From assembly GCA_902545635.1 (NCBI GenBank), contig CACCGT010000009.1:1-51345 (forward strand): 51,345 nucleotides of DNA. The letters are read 5' to 3'. The notes beneath the pieces are model-generated. The model saw only the letters and a program-made list of their open reading frames with translations, did not search any database and was not told the origin of the DNA. This document shows, in pieces, positions 8,845 to 18,702 of this stretch. Position 1 is the stretch's first letter. The number at the start of each line of letters is the position of its first letter. The stretch comes from an uncultured Pelagibacteraceae bacterium (lineage in GTDB: Bacteria; Pseudomonadota; Alphaproteobacteria; Pelagibacterales; Pelagibacteraceae). A program made the translations under genes and the position numbers.

Positions 8845-11402
8845 TATTTACCCTTTTTTTTCTTTTTATTTTTATCGTACTCTTTTCTTTTCTCAATTAA
8901 AATAAGTGCCTCTTCCATTGTTAATTCAATTGGGTCTTTTTCTTCAGGGATTGTAGCATTTAATGATTTATATTTAATATACGGCCCATATTGACCTTTC
9001 ATTATTCTTACTGGTCTTTTATCTTCTGGGTGTTCTCCAAGATCTTTAATTAATGATGATGAAATTCTACCTGGTTTTGCTTCAGCAATTAATGTTACAG
9101 CTCTATTTAATCCAATGCTAAATATTTCTTCCACGTTCTCTAAACGAGCAGATTTATTATCACATTTTAAATAAGGACCAAATCTTCCAACATTCACTGT
9201 TATATCTTTATCATTTTCAGGATTTTTACCTAAGGTTAATGGCAATGAACACAAATATTTTGCTCTCTCTAAATCTATACTTTTTATATCAATACCTTTT
9301 GGTATTGAGACATTTTTCATGTTATTTTCCTCTTTTTTTAATTTTCTTTTTTTCTTTTTTATTTCCTCTTCCTCTTTTTCTTTTTCGTATTGCAAATAAG
9401 GGCCAAATCTACCATTTTTTAAATATATATCTTTACCAAGATCATTTTGACCAATTAGCTTTGGTTCTGCTAATGTTAATTGCTGAGCAGCCTTAGATTT
9501 AGATAAAGGTCTGGTAAATTTACAATCTGGATAATTTGAGCATCCAATAAATGCACCACCTCTGAAACTATTTTTTAAGCTTAATTGGCCACTATCACAA
9601 AGCCTACATTTTCTATTAATATTTCCATCTTTATCTACTTCAAAAATTAATGATCCCAGACTTTCATTAAGTAAGTCTAGAACTTCTCTTGTTCTTTTTT
9701 CCTTAACATCTGTTACATTTAAATTAAAGTCTCTCCAAAATTCCTCTAAAACCTTAATCCAATTCTCTTTACCCGATGTTATGTCATCTAATTGATCTTC
9801 TAATTTTGCAGTAAAATCATAATCAACATATTTTGAAAATAATTTTTCTAAAAACGCAGATAGCAATTTTCCTCTATCTGTTGGAAAAAATCTTTTATTT
9901 TCTATATCAGCATATCCTCTGTTTGAAATAACAGATATGATACTAGCATAAGTAGACGGTCTACCAATTCCTAATTCTTCAAGTTTTTTAACAAGACTAG
10001 CTTCAGAATATCTTGGTGGGGGTTGAGTAAAGTGTTGTTCATCATTGAAATCTTTATAAGATACTTCTCCTTTACTTACATCTGGTAAAATATTTTCCTC
10101 ATCTTTATTTCCATCTAAATTTGAAACTTTTAAAAAACCATCAAACTTTAAAGTGGAGCCACTTGCTTTAAATATATTTTTTTCATCATCAGATGAGATA
10201 GTAATAGTTTTTCTATCAAATTTTGCAGACTCCATTTGTGAGGACAGGGATCTTGACCAAATTAAATTATACAATTTATATTGATCTGTACTTAGATATT
10301 TTTTCATATCATCTGGAACTCTACTTATCTCTGTTGGCCTAATTGCTTCATGGGCCTCTTGAGCATTTTTTGCTTTTTTTCCTGAATAATTTAATGGTGA
10401 TGGTGGCAAATAATCATTTCCGTAGTTCTGAGTAATGAAATCTCTAAATGAGGTAACAGCATCCTTTGAGATATTTGTACCATCCGTTCTCATATATGTA
10501 ATTAAACCAACTGTTTCACCATCTATATCTATACCTTGATACAATCTTTGTGCAATTTGCATTGTTCTTGATGCCCCAAACCCTAATTTACTAGATGAAG
10601 TTTGTTGTAAAGTTGAAGTAGTAAATGGACCAGATGGGTTTCGAGTGTATGTTTTAGAAGTTATATCACTAATTTTGTATTTTTTGTTTTTTATTAATTC
10701 TACTCCTGAATTAACTTCCACTTTATTTTTAAATGAAAACTTTTCAATTTTTTTTCCATCAAGTTGATTAATATTTGTGTTTATTATTAAATTATCTTTT
10801 GTTAAAAAATTTACATTTAGTGTCCAAAACTCTTTAGGTTGAAATACCTCTATTTCATGCTCTCTCTCTGTAAGCAATCTAAGTGCTACAGACTGAACTC
10901 TTCCTGCAGATTTTGATCCAGGTAGCTTTGTCCATAAAATAGGTGATATATTAAAACCTACTAGATAATCTAAAGCACGTCTTGCCATGTAAGCATCAAC
11001 AAGTTCATTCTCAATATTTCTAGGATTATCTATACCATTTGTTACTGCTTTTTTAGTGATTTCGTTGAAGACTACTCTTTCAACTTTTTTGTCTTTCAGA
11101 AGTTTTTTTTCATCTAAAAATTCTTTTACATGCCACGCTATTGCTTCACCCTCACGATCAGGATCTGTAGCAAGTATAATTTTGTCTGAATTCTTGGCTG
11201 TATCAGTTATTTCTTTTAAATATTTTTTAGAAAAACTGTCAACTTCCCAAATCATCTTAAAGGAATTTTCTGGATCAACTGAACCATTCTTCGATGGTAA
11301 ATCTCTGATGTGACCATAGCTAGCTAAAACTTTGTAATCTGCACCAAGATATTTATTTATAGTTTTAGCTTTTGCAGGACTTTCAACAATTACAAGATTC
11401 AT
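8844..11402 (-). CDS. topA: DNA topoisomerase I
   Basis: TopA relaxes negative supercoils through a 5'-phosphotyrosine intermediate. The Toprim domain begins at residue 2 (LVIVESPAKAKTINKYLG) with LATDPDREGEAIAWH; the catalytic tyrosine is Tyr303 in GLITYMRTDG. The GRPSTYASII motif follows. One four-cysteine zinc finger (CRLC...C...C) starts near residue 598; after it come two or three zinc-free repeats of the form NGRFGPYLQYE / VGRFGPYLKC / KGQYGPYIKY, then a lysine tail. At 852 residues it matches alphaproteobacterial TopA. Last but one in the ruvX-pyrB-pyrC-plsY-topA-ridA minus-strand run. Confidence 0.97.
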   Translation of the reverse strand: MNLVIVESPAKAKTINKYLGADYKVLASYGHIRDLPSKNGSVDPENSFKMIWEVDSFSKKYLKEITDTAKNSDKIILATDPDREGEAIAWHVKEFLDEKKLLKDKKVERVVFNEITKKAVTNGIDNPRNIENELVDAYMARRALDYLVGFNISPILWTKLPGSKSAGRVQSVALRLLTEREHEIEVFQPKEFWTLNVNFLTKDNLIINTNINQLDGKKIEKFSFKNKVEVNSGVELIKNKKYKISDITSKTYTRNPSGPFTTSTLQQTSSSKLGFGASRTMQIAQRLYQGIDIDGETVGLITYMRTDGTNISKDAVTSFRDFITQNYGNDYLPPSPLNYSGKKAKNAQEAHEAIRPTEISRVPDDMKKYLSTDQYKLYNLIWSRSLSSQMESAKFDRKTITISSDDEKNIFKASGSTLKFDGFLKVSNLDGNKDEENILPDVSKGEVSYKDFNDEQHFTQPPPRYSEASLVKKLEELGIGRPSTYASIISVISNRGYADIENKRFFPTDRGKLLSAFLEKLFSKYVDYDFTAKLEDQLDDITSGKENWIKVLEEFWRDFNLNVTDVKEKRTREVLDLLNESLGSLIFEVDKDGNINRKCRLCDSGQLSLKNSFRGGAFIGCSNYPDCKFTRPLSKSKAAQQLTLAEPKLIGQNDLGKDIYLKNGRFGPYLQYEKEKEEEEIKKKKRKLKKEENNMKNVSIPKGIDIKSIDLERAKYLCSLPLTLGKNPENDKDITVNVGRFGPYLKCDNKSARLENVEEIFSIGLNRAVTLIAEAKPGRISSSLIKDLGEHPEDKRPVRIMKGQYGPYIKYKSLNATIPEEKDPIELTMEEALILIEKRKEYDKNKKKKKGK

Positions 11403-11411
11403 TATTGTTGA

Positions 11412-11430
11412 AACTACTTATAACTACTTA
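11412..11430. repeat. 9-bp tandem direct repeat upstream of topA
   Basis: AACTACTTA is present at 11412-11420 and 11422-11430, a period of exactly 10 bp, about one helical turn. It lies in the 37-nt gap between the plsY stop and the topA ATG. On the minus strand, a perfect TTGACA (11438-11433) sits just upstream of it. A regulator binding site or a topA promoter region is possible. Confidence 0.6.
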
Positions 11431-11439
11431 ACTGTCAAA

Positions 11440-12015
11440 TTAATAAATTTTACTCTTTGTTTCTTCTTTGTTTATTAATCTTTTTATATTTTCTCTATGT
11501 GTATAAAAAATTAGTACAAACATAATGGCAAAAAAAATAAAATTACCATTACCTAAAATTAATATGTAAATTGGTATTGAGATTGAAGCAATTAAGGAAG
11601 ATAGGGAAGAATATTTAGATATAATAAAGGTTAAAACCCAAATAATCCCAAATATTAATGCATAATAAATATTTATTGAAATTAGTATTCCCACAAATGT
11701 TGCAACACCCTTACCTCCATCAAATTTTAACCAAACTGGAAATAAATGACCTAAAAAAGCACAAAGTGCTGAAATAAAAATTAAATCAGGATAATAAAGC
11801 TTTACATAAATAACAGGTATAACAGCTTTTAAAATATCTAGTATTAAGGTTAAATATCCTAATTTTTTGTTTCCAGTTCTTAAAACATTTGTTGCTCCTA
11901 TATTTCCAGACCCCACATCTCTTATATCTTTTTTAAGAAATATTTTTGTAAATATGTATCCAAAAGGAATTGAACCAAATAAATAAGATATTAAAGCTGT
12001 AATTATATAATCCAT
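11440..12015 (-). CDS. plsY: acyl-phosphate:glycerol-3-phosphate acyltransferase PlsY
   Basis: PlsY is an inner-membrane enzyme that transfers acyl groups from acyl phosphate to glycerol-3-phosphate, the first step of phospholipid synthesis. The 191-residue protein is hydrophobic with several membrane spans and the three signature loops: LFGSIPFGYIF, DVGSGNIGATNVLRTGNKK, and WLKFDGGKGVATFVGI. It overlaps the pyrC-like stop by one base, so it is in the same transcript. plsX is not in the window. Sure. Confidence 0.95.
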   Translation of the reverse strand: MDYIITALISYLFGSIPFGYIFTKIFLKKDIRDVGSGNIGATNVLRTGNKKLGYLTLILDILKAVIPVIYVKLYYPDLIFISALCAFLGHLFPVWLKFDGGKGVATFVGILISINIYYALIFGIIWVLTFIISKYSSLSSLIASISIPIYILILGNGNFIFFAIMFVLIFYTHRENIKRLINKEETKSKIY

Positions 12016-13304
12016 TATTCAGCTTTAAATAATTCTTCTCCATTAACAAAAGTATTCATTACTTTACCTTGCAATTTTTTATCTTCTATTGGAGTATTTT
12101 TTGATTTTGATATTAATTTTTCTTTTCTCACTACCCATGGTTTGTTTATGTCTACAATACAAAAGTCAGCATCATTACCTATTGATAAATTACCTTTGTT
12201 AATTTTAAGTATTTTTGCAGGACTAGATGTTAAAGCCTTTATAATAGTTTCTAAATTTACTGATCCATTGTGATATAACTCTAAACTTAAAGGTAATAAA
12301 GTTTCGATACCTGATGCACCAGTTTCTGCTTGAGCAAAAGTTAATCTTTTATTTTCTTCGTCTTCTGGTTTATGATCTGATACTATTACATCAATCATTT
12401 CATCAACCAACCCTTGAACTAGAGCATTTCTATCATCTTCGGTTCTTAAAGGAGGAGACAGCTTTAAAAATGTTTTGAAATCACCAATATCATTTTCGTT
12501 TAAAGATAAATTATTAATTGAAACACCGCAGCTAAAATTAACTTTTTTCTTTCTTTCTCTAATTATTTCAACTGAACTCGCTGATGAAATTTGTGATATA
12601 TGATATCTGCAATTGTTATACTCTAATAAAGTTAAATCTCTTTCTAAGATTAACAATTCTGCACTTACAGGAATTCCCTGCAAACCAAGTTTTGTTGCAA
12701 TTATCCCATCATTAATCATTCCATCTTTTGATAACTCTGCATCTTCTGCATGTTGTATAATTAAAGAATTTAAATCTGAGGCTGAATTCATAATTCTATT
12801 CATTATTCTCGGGTTTTGAATAGTTTTAATTCCATCTGTAAATCCAATAATCCCTTTTCCTTGCAATAACCCAAATTCAGTCATGTTCTCTCCCTCTGTA
12901 TTTACAGTTAATGCAGCAGTTGGAAAAATATTTATTTTAGATTTATCTCTTCCTCTTCTTCTAAGAAAATCAACAATCGAAACATTATCAATCACTGGAT
13001 TTGTGTTAGGCATTGTTACAACAGATGTCACTCCACCTGATAAAGCAGCTTCGCTTAATGTTCTAAAATTTTCTTTATATTCAAAACCAGGCTCACCAAC
13101 AAATACACGCATATCTACCAAACCAGGAAATATATGCTTACCTTTTAAATCGATTACTTTTTCTCGAGATGGAATATTATTAGTATTTACTTTTTTACCA
13201 ACACCTTCAATTTTTCCATTTTCGTCAATTATTAATCCACCTGTCTCATTTAATGAATTATACGGATCAATTATATTTGCATTTATAAAGTATTTTTTTT
13301 TCAT
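12015..13304 (-). CDS. pyrC: dihydroorotase homologue (PyrC', probably non-catalytic)
   Basis: Amidohydrolase-fold protein of 429 residues, type I dihydroorotase length, and directly abutting pyrB (no gap). Active enzymes have D-x-H-x-H-x-REPG, with the H-x-H binding zinc; here the stretch at 64-73 reads DMRVFVGEPG, so both histidines are replaced (Arg66, Phe68) and the substrate arginine is Gly70. HAEDAEL, YHIS and SDHKP remain. Pseudo-dihydroorotases of this kind, encoded beside pyrB in Pseudomonas and others, are structural partners of aspartate transcarbamoylase. I infer the same role here; a catalytic dihydroorotase should then exist elsewhere. Confidence 0.85.
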   Translation of the reverse strand: MKKKYFINANIIDPYNSLNETGGLIIDENGKIEGVGKKVNTNNIPSREKVIDLKGKHIFPGLVDMRVFVGEPGFEYKENFRTLSEAALSGGVTSVVTMPNTNPVIDNVSIVDFLRRRGRDKSKINIFPTAALTVNTEGENMTEFGLLQGKGIIGFTDGIKTIQNPRIMNRIMNSASDLNSLIIQHAEDAELSKDGMINDGIIATKLGLQGIPVSAELLILERDLTLLEYNNCRYHISQISSASSVEIIRERKKKVNFSCGVSINNLSLNENDIGDFKTFLKLSPPLRTEDDRNALVQGLVDEMIDVIVSDHKPEDEENKRLTFAQAETGASGIETLLPLSLELYHNGSVNLETIIKALTSSPAKILKINKGNLSIGNDADFCIVDINKPWVVRKEKLISKSKNTPIEDKKLQGKVMNTFVNGEELFKAE

Positions 13305-14246
13305 TTATTCACAAAATATCTTTAAGCAAGCCATTCTTACTGCTACTCCTAATTCAACTTGTTCCTTAATTACACTTTTATTAATGTCGTCTGCTAAGTT
13401 TGTATCAATTTCAATTCCTCTGTTCATTGGACCCGGGTGCATTATAAGCGCATCATCTTTAGCAAATTTTATTTTGTCTGGTGTTAAACCGTAATATTCA
13501 TAGTATTCTCTGTTAGAAGATAAAAATGAACTTGTCATTCTTTCATTCTGAAGTCTTAACATCATCACTATGTCACAGTCTTTAACACCTTTTTTCATAT
13601 CTGAAAAAATATTGACACCAAATCTTTCTATTTCATTTGGCATAAGATTAGTTGGAGCTACTATATTTACTTCAGCACCTAACATGTTTAGTAAATAAAT
13701 ATTTGATCTTGCTACTCTTGAATGAAGAATATCTCCACATATAGCTATTTTAAGACCTTCTATTTTTTTTCTTCTATTTATTATAGTTAATGCATCTAGT
13801 AGAGCTTGAGTAGGGTGTTCTCTTCGTCCATCTCCTGCATTTAGAACTGCACAATTAACTTTTTGAGATAACAAATTACAAGCACCAGAATCTTGATGCC
13901 TTATAACGATAATATCTGGATGCATTGCATTTAATGTCATTGCTGTATCTATTAGAGTTTCACCTTTTTTTATAGCAGAGTTTGTAATATTCATTGACAT
14001 TACATCTGCACCTAATCTTTTTCCTGCTAATTCAAAAGAACTTTGAGTCCTGGTCGAAGGTTCAAAAAATAAATTTATTTGCGTTTTACCTTTTAAAATA
14101 TCAAGCTTTTTGTTTTTGCTTTTGTTTAACTCAATGAATTTTGATGCTTCATTCAAAATTATATTTACATCATTTACTGATAAGTCTTGAATACCTAACA
14201 AATGTTTTTGAGAAATTTTAATAGCTTTTTTAGATTTAATTGCCAT
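13305..14246 (-). CDS. pyrB: aspartate carbamoyltransferase catalytic subunit
   Basis: PyrB condenses carbamoyl phosphate with aspartate in pyrimidine synthesis. The carbamoyl-phosphate signature [13 protein letters not shown] is at 60-72 and the second one, [14 protein letters not shown], lies near residue 142; the [11 protein letters not shown] motif near the C-terminus is also present. Length 313 is normal. pyrI is absent from the window, as in bacteria whose enzyme associates with a dihydroorotase-like partner. An 11-bp hairpin lies 5 nt before its start codon. It precedes pyrC' without a gap. Confidence 0.96.
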   Translation of the reverse strand: MAIKSKKAIKISQKHLLGIQDLSVNDVNIILNEASKFIELNKSKNKKLDILKGKTQINLFFEPSTRTQSSFELAGKRLGADVMSMNITNSAIKKGETLIDTAMTLNAMHPDIIVIRHQDSGACNLLSQKVNCAVLNAGDGRREHPTQALLDALTIINRRKKIEGLKIAICGDILHSRVARSNIYLLNMLGAEVNIVAPTNLMPNEIERFGVNIFSDMKKGVKDCDIVMMLRLQNERMTSSFLSSNREYYEYYGLTPDKIKFAKDDALIMHPGPMNRGIEIDTNLADDINKSVIKEQVELGVAVRMACLKIFCE

Positions 14247-14251
14247 TAAAA

Positions 14252-14277
14252 TTAACTCTATAACTATATAGAGTTAA
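14252..14277 (-). promoter_or_regulatory. 11-bp hairpin immediately upstream of pyrB
   Basis: Perfect inverted repeat: TTAACTCTATA (14252-14262), loop ACTA, TATAGAGTTAA (14267-14277). It fills most of the 42-nt ruvX-pyrB gap. Read in the direction of the genes, the stem ends 5 nt before the pyrB ATG and is followed by TTTTA, so it could act as a weak terminator of ruvX or as a structure that hides the GAG-like ribosome binding site of pyrB. Which one cannot be told from sequence. Confidence 0.6.
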
Positions 14278-14288
14278 CTATGCAAGCA

Positions 14289-14744
14289 TTAATTCTGTAA
14301 ATAATCTAGGGCTCCTTGTAAAATAAATGCTGCAGCAAATTTATCTATATCTTTCTCTCTTTTGCTAACGTTTATATCTAATTCACTGGACAAATTAAAA
14401 GCTCCAACTGTAGATAATCTTTCATCCCATAAACAAACAGGAATGTTAATTTTATCTGCAAGATTGATTGCTATGTCTTTAGCTGATTGTGATGATTTTC
14501 CATATGAACCATCCATATTTATTGGATTCCCAACTATTATGCCTTTGACATCGTTCTCCTTGATTATACTCTTAATATCTTCAATTAATTTAGAAGACTT
14601 TATTTTTTCTAAAGTTTTATAAGGTGTAGCAATTTTTTGATTGCCATCGCTTATTGCAATTCCAATCCTTTTTGAACCCAAATCTATACCTATAATTCTT
14701 GATCCATCTGATACTTTTGATTTGAATTCATTAATTGTGATCAT
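14289..14744 (-). CDS. ruvX: YqgF/RuvX family nuclease (putative pre-16S rRNA nuclease)
   Basis: RNase H-fold protein thought to finish the 5' end of 16S rRNA (E. coli YqgF). The 151-residue product has IIGIDLGSKRIGIAISD at 17-33 with catalytic Asp21, VGNPINMDGSYGKSS in the middle, and WDERLSTVGA followed by a C-terminal DKFAAAFILQGALDYL helix, all typical. First gene of the minus-strand run towards pyrB and divergent from gatC, with 50 nt between starts. Confidence 0.92.
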   Translation of the reverse strand: MITINEFKSKVSDGSRIIGIDLGSKRIGIAISDGNQKIATPYKTLEKIKSSKLIEDIKSIIKENDVKGIIVGNPINMDGSYGKSSQSAKDIAINLADKINIPVCLWDERLSTVGAFNLSSELDINVSKREKDIDKFAAAFILQGALDYLQN

Positions 14745-14794
14745 ATTGTATATTTTTAACTTAAGTGGTAGTTTGCGACAATATTTTTTACCAT

Positions 14795-15082
14795 ATGACT
14801 ATAGATCTTAAAACTGTAAAACACATATCAAAATTAGCTAGAATCTCACTAGATGAGAAAAAAGCAGAAAAACTAGCAACTGATATGAATTCAATATTTG
14901 AATTTATTGAAAAATTAAATGAATTAAATACAGATAATGTTGAACCATTAACTTCTATAGCTGAAACAACGTTAAGATTTAGAGACGATAAAATAACTAG
15001 TGAAAATATAAGAGAAAAAATATTAAAAAATTCACCAGAAAAAAATGATGATTTTTTTGTTGTACCGAAAGTTGTCGAGTAA
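14795..15082 (+). CDS. gatC: Asp/Glu-tRNA amidotransferase subunit C
   Basis: GatC stabilises the GatA-GatB complex that converts misacylated Glu-tRNA(Gln) and/or Asp-tRNA(Asn) to the cognate amides. From the ATG at 14795 the product has 95 residues ([33 protein letters not shown]...), normal for the family; a GTG ten codons upstream is open but adds non-conserved residues. VEPLTSIAE and a C-terminal FFVVPKVVE match GatC. Its TAA shares one base with the gatA ATG, giving the order gatC-gatA-gatB. Confidence 0.94.
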   Translation: MTIDLKTVKHISKLARISLDEKKAEKLATDMNSIFEFIEKLNELNTDNVEPLTSIAETTLRFRDDKITSENIREKILKNSPEKNDDFFVVPKVVE

Positions 15083-16539
15083 TGTCTGAAATAACATCTT
15101 TAACACTTTATGAATTAATTAAAAATATTAAAGAGAAAAAAATATCTTCAAATGAAGCTGCAAAATCTTTTGTTGATAGAGCTGAAAAGTCAAAAAAAAT
15201 AAATGTATATGTAACTGAAAATTTTGAAAATTGTCTTAAACTTTCAAAAGAGTTTGATGATAAACCAAATTTTGATTTAAAACTTCCAGGCATTCCAATT
15301 GCTGTAAAAGATCTCTTTTGCACAAATGAAGTAAGAACAACAGCTGGAAGCAATATCTTAAATAATTTTGTACCTACCTATGAATCTACTGTAACACAAA
15401 ATATATGGAACGAAGGAGGCATATTGCTTGGCAAACTTAATTGTGATGAATTTGCAATGGGATCATCTAATGAAACAAGTTATTTTGGCAATGTTCAAAA
15501 CCCAATCGCAGAAGATTTAGTTCCTGGTGGATCATCTGGTGGTTCTTCAGCAGCTTTAGCAGCTAATTTAACACCTGTAACAATAGGTACTGACACTGGT
15601 GGATCTATTAGGCAACCTGCCTCCTTCACCGGTACAGTAGGACTAAAACCTACTTATGGCAGTTGTTCAAGATATGGAATTGTTGCTTTTGCATCATCTC
15701 TAGATCAGGCAGGTCCAATGAGCAAAGATGTCAAAGATAGCTCCATTCTTTTAGAGGTGATCTCATCATTTGATAAAAAAGACTCAACCTCAATTGATTT
15801 TAAAAGAAATAATTATTCATCAGAGCTAACTAGAAATATTAAAGGTTTAAAAATTGGTATTCCGAAAGAATATAGAGTTGATGGGATGCCAGACGAAATT
15901 GAGAAGCTTTGGAAAAAAGGTATTGAGTATGCAAAAGATTGTGGAGCAGAAATAGTTGACATTTCATTACCTCATACTAGCTATGCTTTACCAACTTATT
16001 ATATTGTAGCGCCAGCTGAAGCATCATCTAATTTAGCAAGATATGATGGTGTTAAATATGGTCTAAGATCTTCCGGGAAAAATTTAATTGATATGTATGA
16101 AAAAACTAGATCAGAGGGATTTGGTGAAGAAGTAAAGAGAAGGGTAATGATTGGTACCTATGTTTTATCTTCTGGATATTATGATGCTTACTATCTTAAA
16201 GCTCAAAAAGTTAGACAATTAATTAAACAAGATTTTGACCAAGCTTATAATAAAGTAGATGCTATTTTGACACCTTCAACACCTAGTTCTGCATTTAAAA
16301 TAGGAGAAAAATCTAATGATCCAGTTTCAATGTATTTAAATGATATATTTACTGTTCCAGTTAACCTTGCAGGTTTACCTGGGATTTCAATACCTGCAGG
16401 TGTAGATAAAAATAATTATCCATTGGGTTTACAAATAATAGGTAAACCGTTTGATGAACAAACAGTTTTAAATATTGCTTATTCAATGGAGGAAAAAATC
16501 AATTATAAAAATAATATAACTGATTGGTGGATGAAATAA
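15082..16539 (+). CDS. gatA: Asp/Glu-tRNA amidotransferase subunit A
   Basis: GatA is the glutaminase/amidase subunit that releases ammonia from glutamine for transamidation. The amidase triad can be read directly: Lys76 in AVKDLF, Ser151 in [10 protein letters not shown] and nucleophile Ser175 in [10 protein letters not shown], each exactly three residues before its counterpart in the well-studied Staphylococcus enzyme. Length 485 is normal. The stop overlaps the gatB start by one base (TAATG). Very sure. Confidence 0.97.
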   Translation: MSEITSLTLYELIKNIKEKKISSNEAAKSFVDRAEKSKKINVYVTENFENCLKLSKEFDDKPNFDLKLPGIPIAVKDLFCTNEVRTTAGSNILNNFVPTYESTVTQNIWNEGGILLGKLNCDEFAMGSSNETSYFGNVQNPIAEDLVPGGSSGGSSAALAANLTPVTIGTDTGGSIRQPASFTGTVGLKPTYGSCSRYGIVAFASSLDQAGPMSKDVKDSSILLEVISSFDKKDSTSIDFKRNNYSSELTRNIKGLKIGIPKEYRVDGMPDEIEKLWKKGIEYAKDCGAEIVDISLPHTSYALPTYYIVAPAEASSNLARYDGVKYGLRSSGKNLIDMYEKTRSEGFGEEVKRRVMIGTYVLSSGYYDAYYLKAQKVRQLIKQDFDQAYNKVDAILTPSTPSSAFKIGEKSNDPVSMYLNDIFTVPVNLAGLPGISIPAGVDKNNYPLGLQIIGKPFDEQTVLNIAYSMEEKINYKNNITDWWMK

Positions 16540-18014
16540 TGTCTAAAAATAATTCGGAATATTTAATTGAAAGAAATGATAATGTTTATGAAGTTGTTAT
16601 AGGACTTGAAGTTCATGCTCAAGTAACATCAAATTCAAAACTTTTTTCATCTTCTTCTACAAAATTTGGTGCTGAACCTAATACTCAAGTAAGCTTAGTT
16701 GATGCAGCTTTTCCAGGCATGCTTCCAGTAATTAATGAATTTTGTGTTAAACAAGCTATAAAAACTGGTATTGGTTTAAAAGCTAAGATCAATAATAAGT
16801 CTGTTTTTGATAGAAAGAATTATTTTTATGCAGATTTACCTCAGGGTTATCAAATTTCACAATATAAATACCCAATCGTGGGTGAGGGTAATGTTATTTT
16901 GGATATGCCTGAAGGTCAAAAACAGGTTGGAATAGAAAGATTACATTTAGAGCAAGATGCAGGTAAAAGTATTCATGATATTGATCCTAGTAATACACTA
17001 GTTGATCTTAATAGATCAGGTGTAGCTTTAATGGAGATTGTTAGTAAGCCTGATCTAAGATCACCAGATGAAGTGAATGCCTATATAAAAAAACTTAGAT
17101 CTATTATGAGATATTTAGGAACTTGCGATGGGAACATGCAAGAGGGATCATTAAGAGCTGATGTTAATGTGTCTGTAAGAATAAAAGGCTCAACAGATTT
17201 AGGAACAAGATGTGAAATAAAAAATGTTAATTCTATCAAATTCATGCAAATGGCAATTATTTATGAAGCAAATAGACAAGTCGATTTAATAGAAGAAGGT
17301 CAAGAAATAGATCAAGAAACAAGGCTTTTTGATACAAAAAAAAATGAAACAAGATCAATGAGGTCGAAAGAAGATGCTCATGATTATAGATACTTTCCAG
17401 ATCCAGATTTACTTCCATTAGAAGTTACAGATGAATTTATTGATAAACTAAAATCTGAAATCCCAGAATTACCAGATGATAAAAAGAAAAGATTTATTGA
17501 TGAATTTAAAGTGTCACCTTATGATGCAACAATATTGGTTTCTGATATCGATACAGCTAAATATTTTGAAGAAGTTGTTGCCAAAATGGGTAAAAACCGT
17601 GACATGAAACTAGCCGTAAATTGGATTACAGGAGAATTATTTGCAGTTTTAAATGAAAAAAATATTGAAATTGCTCAAAGTCCAATAAGTGCAAAAAATT
17701 TGGCAAAATTGATTAATTTAATTAAAAATGGAACAATCTCAGGAAAAATTGCTAAAACAATATTTGAGTTAATGTTAGATGGTGACATAGACCCTCAAAT
17801 AATTGTTGAGGAAAAAGGGTTGAAGCAAGAAAGCGATCCAAAAGCATTAGAGGCATTAATAGATAAAATAATCAATGATAACAGAGAAAAAGCCATTGAG
17901 TATAAACAAGGAAAAGAAAAGCTATTTGGCTTCTTTGTTGGACAGGCAATGAAAGCATCTGGTGGAAAAGCTAACCCTCAATTAATTAATGAAATATTAA
18001 AGAAGAAACTTTAA
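16539..18014 (+). CDS. gatB: Asp/Glu-tRNA amidotransferase subunit B
   Basis: GatB binds the misacylated tRNA, phosphorylates the side chain and receives ammonia from GatA. Counted from the ATG at 16539 it has 491 residues; a TTG at 16524 would add five residues that overlap gatA. Seen: [21 protein letters not shown] near the N-terminus, [59 protein letters not shown], and the C-terminal YqeY-like tail domain with [17 protein letters not shown]. Third gene of the operon; a methyltransferase gene follows after 37 nt. Confidence 0.97.
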   Translation: MSKNNSEYLIERNDNVYEVVIGLEVHAQVTSNSKLFSSSSTKFGAEPNTQVSLVDAAFPGMLPVINEFCVKQAIKTGIGLKAKINNKSVFDRKNYFYADLPQGYQISQYKYPIVGEGNVILDMPEGQKQVGIERLHLEQDAGKSIHDIDPSNTLVDLNRSGVALMEIVSKPDLRSPDEVNAYIKKLRSIMRYLGTCDGNMQEGSLRADVNVSVRIKGSTDLGTRCEIKNVNSIKFMQMAIIYEANRQVDLIEEGQEIDQETRLFDTKKNETRSMRSKEDAHDYRYFPDPDLLPLEVTDEFIDKLKSEIPELPDDKKKRFIDEFKVSPYDATILVSDIDTAKYFEEVVAKMGKNRDMKLAVNWITGELFAVLNEKNIEIAQSPISAKNLAKLINLIKNGTISGKIAKTIFELMLDGDIDPQIIVEEKGLKQESDPKALEALIDKIINDNREKAIEYKQGKEKLFGFFVGQAMKASGGKANPQLINEILKKKL

Positions 18015-18051
18015 TTTAACTAAACTTATAGTCATTATATAATTAAGATAG

Positions 18052-18702
18052 ATGGGAAAGAATATTGAAATTTCTGAAAAAATTGAAAAATATATTAATA
18101 ATTTTAGTTTTAAGCTAAACTCAGTTCAAAAAGAAATCATAGATTATAATAATACCCTTGGAAATGAAAAGAGAATGCAAGTAGCAATATCTCAATGTCA
18201 TTTTCTCCATTTAATAATAAAAATATCTAATATAAAAAATGTGCTTGAGATTGGAACTTTTACTGGTTTAAGTGCACTTTCTATTGCCCTTGCACTTCCT
18301 GATGATGGAAAACTTACAGCACTTGATAAAGATAAAGAGACAAACAAGATCGCAGTAAGTTTTTTTAAAAAAGCTAATCAAGATAAAAAAATTCAAACGA
18401 TTGTAAAACCTGCCCTAGATAGTTTAGATGAATTAAATAAACAAAAATATGATATGGTTTTTATTGATGCTGATAAGCTTAACTATAAGGAATATTATGA
18501 AAAATCATTAAAAATAATAAAAAAAGGTGGTTTGATCATTATTGATAATGTTTTATGGCATGGTGAAGTTGCAGATGAAGAAAATATGGATAAATTTACA
18601 TTAAATATTAGAGAATTTAATGAGCATGTATCAACTGATGAAAGGGTCGAACAAATAATTATCCCATTAGGAGATGGAATGACTGTTTGTAGGGTTTTAT
18701 AA
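18052..18702 (+). CDS. family 3 O-methyltransferase (possible tRNA ho5U34 methyltransferase, TrmR-like)
   Basis: Class I SAM-dependent methyltransferase of the caffeoyl-CoA O-methyltransferase family, 216 residues. Motif I is VLEIGTFTGLSALSIALALP from residue 64, the acidic SAM residue follows in LTALDKD, and the metal-binding segment DMVFIDADKLNYKEYY with GGLIIIDNVLWHGEV is typical. The same family contains Bacillus TrmR, which methylates 5-hydroxyuridine 34 of tRNA. Here the gene overlaps by one base with a TrhO homologue, the enzyme that makes 5-hydroxyuridine, and follows gatCAB. A tRNA role is an inference; small-molecule catechol-type substrates are the alternative. Confidence 0.8.
   Translation: MGKNIEISEKIEKYINNFSFKLNSVQKEIIDYNNTLGNEKRMQVAISQCHFLHLIIKISNIKNVLEIGTFTGLSALSIALALPDDGKLTALDKDKETNKIAVSFFKKANQDKKIQTIVKPALDSLDELNKQKYDMVFIDADKLNYKEYYEKSLKIIKKGGLIIIDNVLWHGEVADEENMDKFTLNIREFNEHVSTDERVEQIIIPLGDGMTVCRVL

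Noticed and set aside
12883-13494. 203-codon plus-strand ORF antisense to the pyrC'/pyrB junction
   Set aside because: Both minus-strand genes are clearly real; the antisense frame has no recognisable domain or ribosome binding site and spans two genes, as chance frames do.
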